DNA of 64,000 bases from Taudactylus pleione (taxonomy: Eukaryota; Chordata; Amphibia; Anura; Myobatrachidae): assembly GCA_031769625.1 (NCBI GenBank), contig JAUIMM010000483.1:3431501-3495500 (forward strand), read 5' to 3'. Each line of letters begins with the position of its first letter. The stretch's first letter is position 1. The notes beneath the pieces are model-generated. The model was not told the DNA's origin. It did not search any database and saw only the letters and a list, made by a program, of their open reading frames with translations. A program made the translations under genes and the position numbers. Below are positions 11,017 to 22,004 of the stretch, piece by piece.

Positions 11017-12466
11017 TAAGTGAGTGGGTGGAGGGAACCGTTGTGGTGGACCATGATGCTCAAAGGAAAGCCCCAACGATATTTTAGCTAGCGGTTCTTA
11101 AGTTCATCAATCAAGGGACCCAACATACGCCTCTGTTGTAACGTGTTCCAAGAAAGGTCCTGGAAAATTTGTATTGGAGATCCACTGAAATCGATACCCT
11201 GAAGAGACCTGGCTTTCTGAAGGACAAGTTCCTTATCAGTGAAATAATGAAGACGGCAAATGATGTCACGAGGTTTATCTCTCTAGGCGTCAGTGCCCTG
11301 TGAGCTCTATCATATATGTTTGGAGTGTCTGAGGCCTGCTCTAGGACTTCATTAAATAACTTTGTAAGCACTCCAGTAATGTCTTGAGTCTGAATGTCCT
11401 CAGGAAGACCCAGTATCCTGATATTATTACGCCTGCCACGATTATCCATATCATCCAGTCTGCTGTGCATCTGCCTCAATTCTGCAGCTTGAAGCATAGC
11501 TGTAGAGGGAAAGGTGCGATGATCGTCCTCCATCTTATCCCCAATTCTAATAAGCGATCAGCAACCTATGCAATGTCCGTCTGTAAAGCACAGACATCTT
11601 TTTTGAAAGCAATAGGAATAAATGAACTGCGCTAGGTATATGTATCTGTACAGCTGCTCAGTTATAAAGATTAAATATGAGAGGGGAGAACGAGCGCTTA
11701 TTAAAACTAGATAAATTATATTAAGGGGAAAGAAAAGAAAAAAAGTTAGAAGACAAACAGACAAACACACCTAAGAAACACTGAAACCATATGTTTAAGC
11801 TCTTTTAGGAGACATCTGAGGCAGGTCCAAGCAAGCGTGCAGTGGTATGGTACATCCAATGCAACCTAATTGTCCCTACCTTTGTCTTCAGCTTCCGGTG
11901 CTGGCAGCGTGTTGGCTTGCCTGCACTGCACGGGAAGCCGGTGCCCCACTTACACATCGTGCGGCTTCCCGTGCAGTGCAGGCAAGACAACACACTGCCA
12001 GCCCCGGAAGCTGAAGACAAAAGTAGGGACAGTTAGGTTGCATTGGATGTACCATACCACTGCATGGTTGCTTGGACCTGCCTCAGATGTCTCCTAAAAG
12101 AGTTTAAACATATGGTTTCAGTGTTTTTTATGTTTGTTTGTCTTATAACCTTTTTTTCTTTTCTTTCCCCATTTTTAATATAATTTATCTAGTTTTAATA
12201 AGCGCTCGTTCTCCCCTCATCTTTTTTGAAAGCGTCACAGAGTCTTTGTTCAGAAGCCAATAGATCCTGCTTCGTTGAAAGCGAGTCTAACCGGTGATGA
12301 CGCCATGGAGTAGTCCGTGTCAGATAAAGGGGTATGATCTGGCTCAGGAGAGGGAGATGCAGCAGCCCCAGCTGACGGGAGGATGATCTAGCTTAGATTG
12401 GAGTAACGGGGAATTTTGAGTTTTGCTCTGGCTTTTATGGCGAACAGATTTCCGTCCCTTCGTCAT
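11017..12466 (-). pseudogene. L1-clade ORF1 remnant (RNA-binding protein)
   Basis: ORF1 proteins bind LINE RNA. The start is the ATG at 12,464-12,466 (MTKGRKSVRHKS), with a basic N terminus. The frame is broken near 12,390 and by the insertion 11,611-12,217. The downstream part has the typical ORF1 RRM-like stretch (RRNNIRILGLPED, about 11,400-11,445), then PRDIICRLHYFTDKE after a frameshift near 11,275, then QIFQDLS and KYRWGFP close to the end. Motif order matches vertebrate L1/Tx1-type ORF1. Confidence 0.85.
11611..12217. mobile_element. Fold-back insertion with 16-bp target duplication
   Basis: A 16-bp direct repeat, CATCTTTTTTGAAAGC, lies at 11,595-11,610 and 12,218-12,233; between them is 607 bp that interrupts LINE ORF1. 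From about 11,679 to 12,217 the insert is one large inverted repeat: it opens GGGGAGAACGAGCGCTTAT and closes ATAAGCGCTCGTTCTCCCC, with arms of roughly 260 bp meeting near 11,950. A further 67 bp (11,611-11,677) has no partner. The long target duplication indicates LINE-type target-primed integration rather than cut-and-paste. The source family is unknown to me. Confidence 0.8.
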
Positions 12467-13135
12467 TCGGTGCAGGTAGAGAAAAAATGTTTACGGTGTG
12501 TATGACATAGAACTGTTACAAAAAAAAAAAGGCGTATTGGGTCCCTCTCTCACCCAAGCGAACTCCTATAACTAAGAGAAACACTGTGTTGTGGGGATGG
12601 AGGTCATGACGGCCAAATGGAGACAGAGCCCTGTTAATACATTGGTATTAGCAGAATTGAAAAATATGATAATAGAAATAATTTCTTGCTGTAAAGTAGA
12701 TACAGACAGCAGCCACTAGATGGAGCTCCGGTAACACAGGTAAAAGGAAAAAAAAACAATCTTTTTGCAGCAGAATTATCAGGTAAAATAAACAAAGTGG
12801 AGCCTATAGCAGAGAAATTGCACATATATATAAAGTTCTTTAAAATAGGCTCCCATATGAAGCAATATCAGAGACCTCAAAATATAGAAGGTAGAATCAA
12901 AACTCTACTTAAGTCCACTAGCAGGAAACCCAGTAGCTGGTAGAGTAATCGAGCTGCAAGAAAAAGCAGGAGCTGTCAAACACTCTAAACAGTCACCTTT
13001 AATATGGCTGCACCAGTCACACTGTTATGATGTGACCCAGAATGTTACCTCCCGGGAAATTCAGGCACACCATTGCATAATGGAGGAGACCTTCCCAGGA
13101 AGAGAGGAGAAGCCATGTGCTGGAGTTGACCGGAG
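12467..13135. other. Possible LINE 5' leader; no gene
   Basis: Sequence just upstream of the LINE ORF1 start on the minus strand. It becomes GC-rich beyond 13,020. It may be the LINE 5' UTR, continuing at 13,444-13,850 on the far side of a MITE, but I recognise no landmark. Confidence 0.3.
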
Positions 13136-13443
13136 CATACTTGCTGACTATCTGGCTGCCCCTTCCGGGAGGGAGCAGCCAGATCGGCATGACTGGGGGG
13201 GGGCTGGCCAGATGACGAGTGTTTGCAGGCGGGGGCAGAGCCACGAAATCACGTCATTTTGGCCCCACCCCCACTACACACTGCCTGTAATATTACAGGC
13301 AGTGTGAAGCAGTGGGGGTTTTACATGTAGTTGCGGGGGGATAGGAGGGGTCGCCGGGAGGCTTGCCTGCCTTCCGGGGAGGTTGGGAGCGGCACTGGAT
13401 TTTCGGGAGGCTCCTGACCAAATCGGGCGGGTAGGCAAGTATG
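13136..13443. mobile_element. MITE with CATACTTGC inverted ends (308 bp)
   Basis: Opens CATACTTGCTGACTATCTGG and closes GGGTAGGCAAGTATG. The interior has TTCCGGGAGG-type palindromes and a perfect inverted pair (CACTGCCTGTAATATTACAG into its complement, 13,278-13,303). Non-coding. The ends resemble an abundant small element family with CATACTTGCCTAC termini; superfamily uncertain. Confidence 0.65.
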
Positions 13444-15265
13444 GACCGGAGTTTGTTACAATTGTGGTGACGGGAGGTTGAGAGGGAGGTGAAGGTGACC
13501 CTGGTTCCGGAAGGTATCTAGTCGCGGCCGCCGGTGAATACTGAAGCGGCAGCGCCGGCACTGAAGGTGTCTCCGGGGAACAGACGGCAATGAATAGCCA
13601 CCAAGGCGCCAGGCACGGAGGAGCTGGAGGGGAGACTGCAGACACGGGGACACTTGCAGGGCCGCGACCAAGGTATAAGGGCGCACCCAGAGCAGATGAC
13701 CGGCTCAATAGGTAGCCTGCACAGAGAGCCGAGGACAGAGGTCCGGATATGCAGGTCCAGGCAGTGGCTGATAGGGAGACGCGCTGCTTAGAGCTGGTAT
13801 GGACCTTAGAGAGAAGTGTCCTCCATCTTGGCCACCAAGCCACGCGCCCACGACCATTGAGCTTTAATGTAAGATTTATGTATATGATTGACAGTCTCCA
13901 AGGCTCTCCAAGATATGGGCCATTATGGGCGAGTGGCATGGCAGACAAACCTGGCCTGAACAAAACACATATCCTTACCCAGCAAAAAGTAAGGCCGAGG
14001 CAGAACGTCTTGTGTTCTGTGCCTGAAGGCTAAGCGGTATGCATGACTCAAATCAACACTGCATCCCAGCTAGGTAACACTACGGCCACTAGAGGTGCTG
14101 CTTCCCACAGCGATACTATGGAGGTTATTAGCATGGTGCAAACAGCACAGCATCTATTCACCCGGCATTGTTCCTTCACCGCTGTGGCCCGCGGGTGGGG
14201 AAGACTCAGGGCAGGCTGTTTTAGACCACTAATTCCTGTTATGCCCCTTCAGTTGCAAATGTAGATGCTGCTGAAAGGTGTACACCCCTGTATTACCTGT
14301 TCTCGAATGCGCTTAGTTACAGAACACGCACAGTGCAGAAACGCGCAAAATAGAATGCGCGAGTGGGTCTACGGTCGACTCTGCTTCAGGTATATTTCCC
14401 CTTTAACAATGTGTAGCAATAACATCATGTGTTCATTTAGACTGGATAAAATAAATGTTTAATTTAATTGTGCATTATTGCTTCAGAAACATTGAAAAGT
14501 CTGTAATAAAACATTCATTTTATTCATTGCCCGTGACAAGGATCTCCAAATATGACCATCTGGCTGTTCTTTCACTAGGGATGATGGAATTTTAATATAA
14601 TGCTACTCTTTGTACCATCGGTTTTCAGCACTTTATAACAGTGAGGGGTTCTCTGTATCCTGGCAAAGAAAAAAAAATAGTTCATTAATATCAAATACAT
14701 TCACAGTTAGATGCATGTTTACTTGATTCTTAGTAACTGGATTAAAAGAAGATGTTCTGGGTGCAGAGAAGAGTTGCTGTACGTTCCTACAGAGGGCGCT
14801 GTTGGACTGCACGTCTCCTTACACTTCGCTACAGATTGCTACGGAGAATTTAATAGACCAAGCTTTTTGCCAACTGAAGGGAATTGGGGCCTCTGAATTG
14901 CACCTGTCAGTCTGGTTCATTTCCAGAAACACAAAGCCGTGTGATAGATTAATTTGTGCTGCTAGGCTTCAGGTAGGAATAACTACATTTTTAGGCTGAT
15001 TGTGTTTTTCCCTGGTGAGTGCATGTGTCTTATTAAAAGCGTAGGGAGAAATTAATAACGCTAAGTACCCCGTGTTTGGCGTTAATGCGTCTTCATCGTA
15101 TACTGTGCTTTTTAAAGGAAGGGGCCTTTGAAACTTAAAGGTTGATACAGTGTGGAGGACATTTAGGAAAACTCTTGCACAGTTCTGTGACCTATAGCAA
15201 CCAGATTCTGACTGATCCAGTATAGAAATCAAATGTAAATATCTGACTGACTGCACTGGGTAACA
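13444..15265. other. No gene seen; GC-rich then unique sequence
   Basis: 13,444-13,850 is GC- and CpG-rich with long but unconvincing minus-strand frames. 13,850-15,265 has only short frames and no recognised repeat. A LINE 5' UTR or an old CpG-rich promoter are both possible for the first part. Confidence 0.35.
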
Positions 15266-15883
15266 GCAGGGTGTCTCACACTCTGTCCTCAAGGCACCCT
15301 AACAGATTTAAGGATGTCCATGCTTGTGCACAGGCGGTATAATCAAACTGACTGAGATACTAAGTCACCTGTGCTTAAGCATGGATATTCTTAAAACATG
15401 GAATGTTGTACCCCTTTTCCACCAAAATTCCGGATCTGACCCGGAGTTGGAACAGGGTTCCTATCCGGATCAGACCCGGAATTTAGCCGGCGCCGACTCA
15501 GGATATTCCCGAGTCGGCGCCGCTCACACCGCAGTCGGGTCTGCATAGACCCGGCTTTTCCGGCGTGAAAGTGGACGCTTGGAGATGACGTCATCTCCAA
15601 GCGCCACTGAAGCCGGACCAATCGGCCGGCTTGCGGCGCACTGCAGGTCATAAAAACTGGGAGTGCGCTGTACACACAGCAGGGTTTCACGGGTTACTCC
15701 CGTGTTAAACCCTGCTATTTACCTGGGTTGGATTGCCGGGGCACTCGACCCAGCGATCCAACCCCTTTTAATACTCCTTTTACACCAAGGAGCTGCCCGG
15801 GTTAACCCTGCAATAACCTGGGTTTTAGCTCCGGTGTGAAAGGGGTATTAGTGTGCTTTGAACACTGAGTTTTGGAACCACTG
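15266..15883. mobile_element. hAT-like MITE split by another MITE
   Basis: Left half 15,266-15,405 carries the family words GTCCTCAAGGCACCCTAACA, ATGCTTGTGCACAGG and TAAGTCACCTGTGCTTAAGC. The right half (15,851-15,883) ends TTTTGGAACCACTG. Excising 15,409-15,847 plus one TTG/TTA restores the continuous palindrome seen in the relatives at 27,257 and 57,522. Confidence 0.75.
15409..15847. mobile_element. MITE with TACCCCTTTTCCACC ends (439 bp)
   Basis: Left TACCCCTTTTCCACC and right GGTGTGAAAGGGGTA are inverted. Flanks TTG (15,406-15,408) and TTA (15,848-15,850) are a once-mutated 3-bp duplication, supported by the rejoined host element. The interior holds nested palindromes (CCGAGTCGGCGCCG near 15,510; AGATGACGTCATCT at 15,583-15,596). 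A second member is at 24,947. Non-coding. Confidence 0.8.
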
Positions 15884-16107
15884 GATTACAGGGATTTTTT
15901 TTTTTTTTACTGTACAGCAACTTTTATAAATGGTCCTGATTGGACAAAATAGTCATTATAAATGCAGAATGTAAACGAGACATTAGAAATGCTGTAATAC
16001 CATGGAAATACAATTGTAATTCAGATATTTGCTTTGAATACATCAATTTGCACAATTATGTCTTCCAGTTCATACTCTTTAAGAACAATTGAGCTCTGCC
16101 TAACCTA

Positions 16108-16418
16108 GAGGTTCCCAAATGCAGTTCTCAAGGCTCCCCAAAAGTTCTGGTTTTATGGTGCATCCACACGGTAAGATTTGTCAGATCATTTCATCAATGA
16201 TGAATAATTTCTGACTATTAAAATGAATGAAATCGTCCAAATTTGTCTGCAAATACAGTTGATGTCAGATATTGTTATCTGACATGCAGGAACGCGCATC
16301 GTTGGTTGATGCATGCCCTACATGTCAACGATATGAACGATTGAACGATTTTTACAATCGTTATTATTCATATCTTTAACAAAATCTGACCGTGTGTATG
16401 CACCATTAGAGATAGCTA
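16108..16418. mobile_element. hAT-like MITE fragment hosting two insertions
   Basis: GAGGTTCCCAAATGCAG and TCTCAAGGCTCCCC match the left end of the hAT-like MITE family seen at 27,257 and 57,522. The fragment resumes after 16,408 (GAGATAGCTA) and is then cut at its TA by the Tc1 fragment. Confidence 0.6.
16156..16405. mobile_element. MITE, TGGTGCATCCACAC ends (250 bp)
   Basis: TTA flanks both ends (16,153-16,155 and 16,406-16,408). Ends TGGTGCATCCACACGG and CCGTGTGTATGCACCA are inverted. Same family as 6,253 by ends and by internal TCAGAT/ATCGTT words. Confidence 0.8.
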
Positions 16419-16866
16419 CAGTGCTTCCAGAAAGTATTCTTATCGCTTCACTTTTTCCACATGTTGTTAAGTTACAGCCTTATTACAAAATGGAATAAAT
16501 TAATTTTTGTCCTCAAAATTCTACACACAATACCCCATAATGACAACGTGTAAAAAGGTTTTTTTTTTTTTTGAGATTTTTGCAAATTTAATTGAAAAAA
16601 TAAAAAAATAAAATAAAATTAAGAAACCACATGTACATAAGTATTCACAGTCTTTGTCATGAAGCTCAAAATTTAGCTCAGGTGCATCCTGTTTCCACTG
16701 ATCATCCTTGTACAGCTTAATTGGAGTCTAGCTGTGGTAAATTCAGTTGTTTGGACATGATTTTGAAAGGCATACACCTGTCTATATAAGGTCCCACACT
16801 TGACAGTGCATGTCGGAGCACAAACCAAGCATGAAGTCCAAGGAATTGTCTGTAGACCTCTGAGGC
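16419..16866 (+). mobile_element. Tc1-like transposon, 5' fragment
   Basis: Begins CAGTGCTTCCAGAAAGTATT directly after a TA (16,417-16,418). It continues with the inverted-repeat and leader text of a common fish/amphibian Tc1 family (CAATACCCCATAATGACAA; CATACACCTGTCTATATAAG). The transposase start is visible at 16,831 (MKSKELSVDL), followed at once by a stop at 16,861. All the rest is missing: homology passes directly into the hairpin-chain element. This family differs from the complete Tc1 at 47,683. Confidence 0.8.
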
Positions 16867-16869
16867 AGC

Positions 16870-17267
16870 TCCGTTGCAACAGGTCTCGTTACAAGATGGG
16901 GCGGCTGTCGATGTTGATTGACAGCTCGCCCCGTGTTGTAGGCGTGGAGGGGGGGGTGGTTGCACAAACGCAGGCGTTCCCTTAGGAACGCCTGGCGTTT
17001 GTGGACGGCCCCACTGACATCACTCGTGATGTCAGTAGTGGACTTCCTTCTCTATTAGAGCAGGAAGTCCACTCGGGCTTGCGAGAGGAGACCCTACCAC
17101 AAGGTCTCCTCGCAAGCCCGTTGGTCGCGACAATCGCCAGGCTGCTCGCAAAAGCTGTGGGTGGTTCCCATAGCTTAGCGAGCGGGCTGGAGGCCGAAAA
17201 AAAATTAAATTCCCCGCCCTGATTCAGAGTGAGCGCTCGCAAACAGCGAGTGCCTCTGAATTAGGGC
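16870..17267. mobile_element. Hairpin-chain element, copy 2 (left end missing)
   Basis: Collinear with copy 3 (28,834): the CGATGTTGATTGACAG hairpin, the GGCGTTCCCTTAGGAACGCC hairpin at 16,972-16,991, the GACATCACTCGTGATGTC palindrome, then a stem GTGGACTTCCTTCTC with GAGCAGGAAGTCCAC (17,037-17,071), then GAGACC hairpins. It ends CTCTGAATTAGGGC. The left terminus is lost at the junction with the Tc1 fragment. Confidence 0.75.
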
Positions 17268-18655
17268 ATTACTAGCACAGAATATTTATTTAAATGTTTC
17301 ATCCTTGTCAGGACTCTGCAGTGCGGGATAATCTAGAACTCTCTTATCTTGAATTTGTCAAAAGACTTCTGAAAAGCAAACGCCTCCAGTACAACCATAG
17401 ATTTCTATAGCATTAAGTGAAGGAGGTTTGTACCTATTTTTATCTATCTTGAAACTTTCTAAGTAAGTTTTACTTTGGCTTTAGGGAGGGGGGGTTAAAC
17501 AGGAAGGTGATTTCAATGATGAGAACCAGTCCGCTGCAGTTAATGATAAATAGCTAAAAATTCCCTTTGTGGTTTGATGTATATCCTGCTGAACCCTAGA
17601 CATCAAAGAGCTGTCAAAGGAAGCCGGCCATGTGCTGTTAATTTATAACAGCTCTAGAAGGCAATCCATAATCCCCCATCACTCCTTCTATTTTATGATA
17701 ACCTAAACCTCAACCCCCAGCCCAGCCAAATCCACCGAGAGATCTGCATCAAACTGGGCTGTCACAGAAATTGCGCTGACATCCACTTTGATCACTCACA
17801 AAGCACTGAGGTTATTTTAAAGGGACATTTTTCTATACTGTCGGGTTATTATGTCTTAAAAATGTGCAAGCGATTGAAAAGACCAGTAAAGCAAATAGTG
17901 GAATATAGAGCACATTGACTCCCAGACGGAACTGTGCAAAATCCCGGCTATATAAATTCTAATTATTGGCTTAAATTTGCGATGAAACCCCCCTGGTTAA
18001 TTTCAGAATGCAAATTTGCGTCCCGCTTTGGGACGCAATCAATATTTAGCTGAAGCCTAAGATATAGGGTATGCAGACTAAAAGTAATTAGGCTCTTTGT
18101 AACACGTTGTCCTGCTTTTTTTTTGCGGAGTACCGTACGAAGAGATCACTCATCCAGAAGCCCAACGTTTTTGCTGTTTTAAACCATACGCAGACTTTCT
18201 ACTGCAGTAAATGTGATGATGTATTTCCTCCCCTGTATCACAAATAGCCAAATAAATCATTTCATAACCTCTAAATAGGTCAAGAAGCCAGAACACGGAT
18301 GTATTTAGTCGTTTCAGTGTAACGTTGCTGTGACTTTAAATTTATTTTATGAGATGTTTCGCAAACTGTTTAGTGTTTCTTCTCTGACAAAGCACTTCTA
18401 AAGGCTCTAATGCACTGCGCACTTACTCTGTTAAAAATCCGCCCTGATTGGTTATGTATGACGAGAATGGTCAGATGCCGACACGTGGCGCCACAGCTTG
18501 AACCTTTCTTCTAGAAGCGGTGCTGTGAACTAGCCCGGTGCCCGAGTAACCAGATCAGTGCGTTTTGTCCATCCATGCGCGTAGCAAAACTGTCCACGAA
18601 TGTAGCGCAGGGGCGTATTTATAATGTGTGCGGGGAATCTTTATAGCACTTAAGC
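17268..18655. other. No gene seen; low-repeat DNA
   Basis: No coding frame or recognised repeat. Composition is balanced and unlike the flanking elements. Parts of 17,580-17,870 and 18,100-18,480 could be conserved non-coding DNA, but that is only an impression. Confidence 0.4.
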
Positions 18656-18720
18656 TGGCCACAGATCTAAAAGATTATCTTTCCAACTAGTCGTCTGGTT
18701 GGAAAGAGGATCTTTAGGGG
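18656..18720. mobile_element. MITE end fragment
   Basis: AAGCTGGCCACAGATCTAAA and the inverted pair CTTTCCAACTAG / CTGGTTGGAAAG look like one end of a small TIR element; the rest is not found. Confidence 0.35.
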
Positions 18721-18721
18721 A

Positions 18722-19262
18722 TGTGGTCGGCCTCCTGGCGCACACAATCCCGGCAGTCAGAATTCTGGTGCCGGAATCCCAATAGTAGTCAGAATCCTGG
18801 CAACAGAATCCCGATGGCCGTGACCCCGACGGTGAGTTTTAGGGGGGATGTAGCTGGCATCGCCGCGTTCGGGATGCCGACGGTCTGAATACCTGCGCCG
18901 AAAATCCCAACAGGTTGGGATCCCAGCACCAGTATCCCGAAGGTAAGTATTGGGGTGTTAGGGGGAGGTTAGGCTTTAGGCACTAGGGCGGGAGTTTATG
19001 GTTAGGCATCGGGGAGGGTTAGGGTAGGGGTTAGGAAAACACCTGTCTTCCCTATTGTTGGGATGCCGCTATCGGTATTCTGTCCAGCGGCATCCCCACA
19101 GCCGGGATTTTATACCCAACCTGTTTTAGGGTTAGGCACTAGGGGGAGGGTTATGGTTAGACTGCGGGAAAAGTGAGTTAGGGGAAGGGTGAGCATTCTT
19201 ACCTGCATGCTTTGGGATTTCCACCGTCGGGATTACGCTGCCGCCGGCCTTATCAGGGCTCG
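18722..19262. mobile_element. TIR element with telomere-like core, type A copy 1
   Basis: Flanks are rich in mutually inverted words: CCCGGCAGTCAGAATTCTGG, ATCCCGATGG, GGGATGCCG on both sides. The core (about 18,955-19,170) has repeated GGTTAGGG, TTAGGCACTAGGG and GGGGAGGTTAGG units on the plus strand. Non-coding. The combination of end words and core recurs at 30,735, 31,380-32,110, 41,020 and 60,142. Confidence 0.6.
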
Positions 19263-20543
19263 CGTACCCAACCCAATCTTTAGGAGTGTAACCATTTTAA
19301 GAATAAGAATTTTAGCTTATCTTGATTCTGCAAGTTTCAAAATAAAACACCTACATAAATGGTTATTAAACAGTATTGTGTCATTCAAACAGAACTATTC
19401 AGTTGAAAAGTAGCAATTATACATCGTTTTCAGTCTCCTATATACAAGTCTATTTCTTATTAATAGAAGCTTTATAACAAAAAAACAAAAACAAAAAAGT
19501 TTGTCCAAAGTACGGATCTGGCTCGGCCGGCGATGTTCTGCTTCTGTTGCCCGATCCCATCTCTTTCCAGCCAAAATATTCCTGGAGTGTTAAGTCTCAC
19601 AGTGTTCTGTGTATTTATCACCCGTGTTTTGGGGAAGTACACGATGTGAAGTAACACTCGTCTCTTCCTACCGCAGAGCTTGAGGCCCGTCCAGACTGGG
19701 TTTGTGCTGAAGGGAAATGATGCCAGCGGTCCAGGTGCCAGCGGACAGCTATAGGAAAGAAGACTGAGAACAAATAAAGGCTGCCTGTCCATAATAACAG
19801 CTTCCAGCACCATCATTTAGTAATGATAGAGTTTATCACAACCAAAACACATGTAATAAATGAAAAGGAAATACAGGTATTTATTTGGTGTCATTGAATC
19901 CCTGCAACGTTGTAAATGATTTGATTTGAATTAGATGTTTTTCTCCAAACATCTGAAATGATTCTCTTTGTTTTATGTTTGCAGTCTACAGTATACATTA
20001 ATGCCTGATTTATTTCTGCATTGCCCTTTTAAATCTTTTCAGCCAAAGCCGCGATGATCTGTGGCTTTGGCAACCCCCTGGTTAGTAAATATACCCCGGT
20101 CTGGGTGATTAATACAGGAGACTGAGGATTCCCATTCGGCCAATATACTTTTGTTAATAATGAGTTCCAGTACTGATTGTTTATGGAAGTTTTGGACCGT
20201 TATGCGGAAATATGGTAAGCAAGGAGGCTTTGGTATGTCTACCAACTTCTTCACGAGGCTGGTGGGCAAACTGGAGAACCGCTGTAGGTTCTAACGCTGC
20301 CGGTGCTGCCCCTTATAGGGATTCTGGCTGCCGACCTGTGCTCTCCAGCCGACATTCTCTCTACATCGCCTCAGAGAACTGACTTTCAGCAAATACTAAC
20401 TGGCGGTGACTAAGAAGATGCAATAAGGCCTACGGCAGGTAAGCAGTCTGGCAGGCTCTTCTTTCAGTGACCAAAAGCCATTTGGCGTCCACTTAACTTC
20501 AATTATTGTGGAGAGACAGGTGATTGTATATGGTGGGAAAGAC
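19263..20543. other. No gene seen
   Basis: Only short frames without family resemblance. TTAGTAAATATACCCC near 20,090 resembles MITE ends but no partner was found. Confidence 0.4.
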
Positions 20544-20546
20544 TTA

Positions 20547-20842
20547 AGCTGCATACACACACAACGATTTTTTTAATGATTAACGATAATCGTTTGAAAA
20601 AATCGTTCACTTTCTGACTCAAATGATGAACGATTATCGTTCATGCGCGTTCACGTTTGTAGTTTGTAGTTCAGTCAGACTTGTCAACTGAACGATTTTC
20701 ATTAAGGGAATATGTAAAAATCGTTTGTAGTTCATAAAAATCGTTCATTACGTAAAAATCTGAAAGATAATCTGACAGATAATCTGACAGAAAATCGTTC
20801 ATAAAATCGTTGGTAACAAAATCGTTGTGTGTGTATGCAGCT
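20547..20842. mobile_element. MITE, AGCTGCATACACACAC ends (296 bp)
   Basis: TTA flanks both sides (20,544-20,546; 20,843-20,845). Ends AGCTGCATACACACAC and GTGTGTGTATGCAGCT are perfect inverted repeats. The interior is dense in ATCGTT/AACGAT words in both orientations, as in the copy at 6,253. Confidence 0.85.
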
Positions 20843-21219
20843 TTATCCAATGAGATGTAAAGAAACCAATAAGGGTAATGGTCAGGGTTGAAGGGTCCTG
20901 GGTAATGGTGGTGGGTGCTGCTGGTTAAATGGATGATGATTGCAGCTTATATGAGTCAGGGGTGCTGTATTACATATTGGTCAAATGTATCCTACTGTGG
21001 TGATAAAGGGACGTGTCATTATTAATGGACGGGTGAAGGTAAAAACAGGTAAGTAGTGACCTATATAATTCTACATGATTAGTTCAACTTTCAGTATTTG
21101 TTATTAGTAGAATTTTTTTCTTGTTTTGCAGAATACAGTGTTTTAAAAAACAATTACTGTTTATAAATATGATTACAATTGTTTGAAGCACAGCTTGTTA
21201 CAAATAGATAAGAGACTGA

Positions 21220-21447
21220 GGGGTCAATCCGATTGATTGAGAAGGGTGCTAGTTGCCGTTTGCAACAGTGTTAAAACGTCGGCAATGTCACGGCATCTCA
21301 CCCCGTTCCGGCCCGAATTCGTATATTTTTGCTCATAGTCCTATGGGGCTGCGAGCACTTTTATGCAAATTCGGGCTGCCATAAAGTGCGTCCGTTGTCG
21401 CGATGACCCGAACCGGCGAGTACATCGCGTTTAATTGGATTGAGCCC
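21220..21447. mobile_element. MITE with GGGGTCAATCC ends (228 bp)
   Basis: Left GGGGTCAATCCGATTGATT and right TTTAATTGGATTGAGCCC are inverted. A related element with clean TTA duplications lies at 57,049. Non-coding. Confidence 0.65.
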
Positions 21448-22004
21448 TTACATCATTTATCATCACCCTGGGGGATAACAGTGGAATAGGTCTCACTGGA
21501 CAGGAGAAGAGCATGTGAGAGGTTACAGTAAAAATAGCACCAATGAATCTCTATCATTGTATTTTCCACCTTCTGTAAAATCTATTTTATTAAGTTGTGC
21601 CCTCCCCCCACCCCCCTCTCTCTCTCGCTCTCTCTCCACATTCCTGGTACTGAGAGGTATATAGTAGTGACCAGCTGGCAGCTTGGGGTGGAGGTTGGAA
21701 AAAGGCTGCCATTGGCGGTGGATGCAGTGGGTGACAGGGAAGGTAAGGGAGGCAGATGGGACACTTACCACAGACAATGAATGCTTGCAGGTCCACTCAA
21801 GGAGGGGTATAGTTTTTGCTCAATACAGCTTGACCGAGCCTGTGAATATGGCAGGTTAGCCCAGGAACGTCACCTTGCTTTCTGTGCCTTATAAGTATGA
21901 CTGCATTTGGCACCAGAAGCCTTGTGATGAAGTTCCTGTTCTGATCTGCAGCTCACACTTCATACTTTTGGGGGCTGAAGGAGCAAAAAAAGGGTGGGGG
22001 ATCA
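21448..22004. other. No gene seen; CT-rich simple repeat
   Basis: A CT-rich stretch at about 21,601-21,637 produces several spurious overlapping frames. Nothing else identified. Confidence 0.5.

Larger units (their letters stand above)
8452..12466 (-). mobile_element. L1-clade LINE, decayed and 3'-truncated
   Basis: Reading the minus strand, ORF1 begins at 12,466 and ORF2 at about 10,253, about 0.75 kb below the end of ORF1 (11,017). The element is cut off in the reverse transcriptase after LSTDAEK at about 8,452, where homology stops and a G/C homopolymer begins. Normal L1-clade ORF2 would continue for several hundred codons, through the catalytic FADD-type box. GC-rich sequence upstream (12,467-13,850) may include its 5' UTR but I cannot prove that. 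Multiple frameshifts and a large insertion show it is an old, dead copy. Confidence 0.85.

Noticed and set aside
11842..12097. Frames on both strands within 11,805-12,097 as a small Cys-rich protein
   Set aside because: Mirror frames of the same palindrome, with matching peptides on the two arms; non-coding.
13274..13963. 229-codon minus-strand frame as a gene
   Set aside because: It crosses the end of a MITE and GC-rich DNA where stops are rare; no domain or family text is visible.
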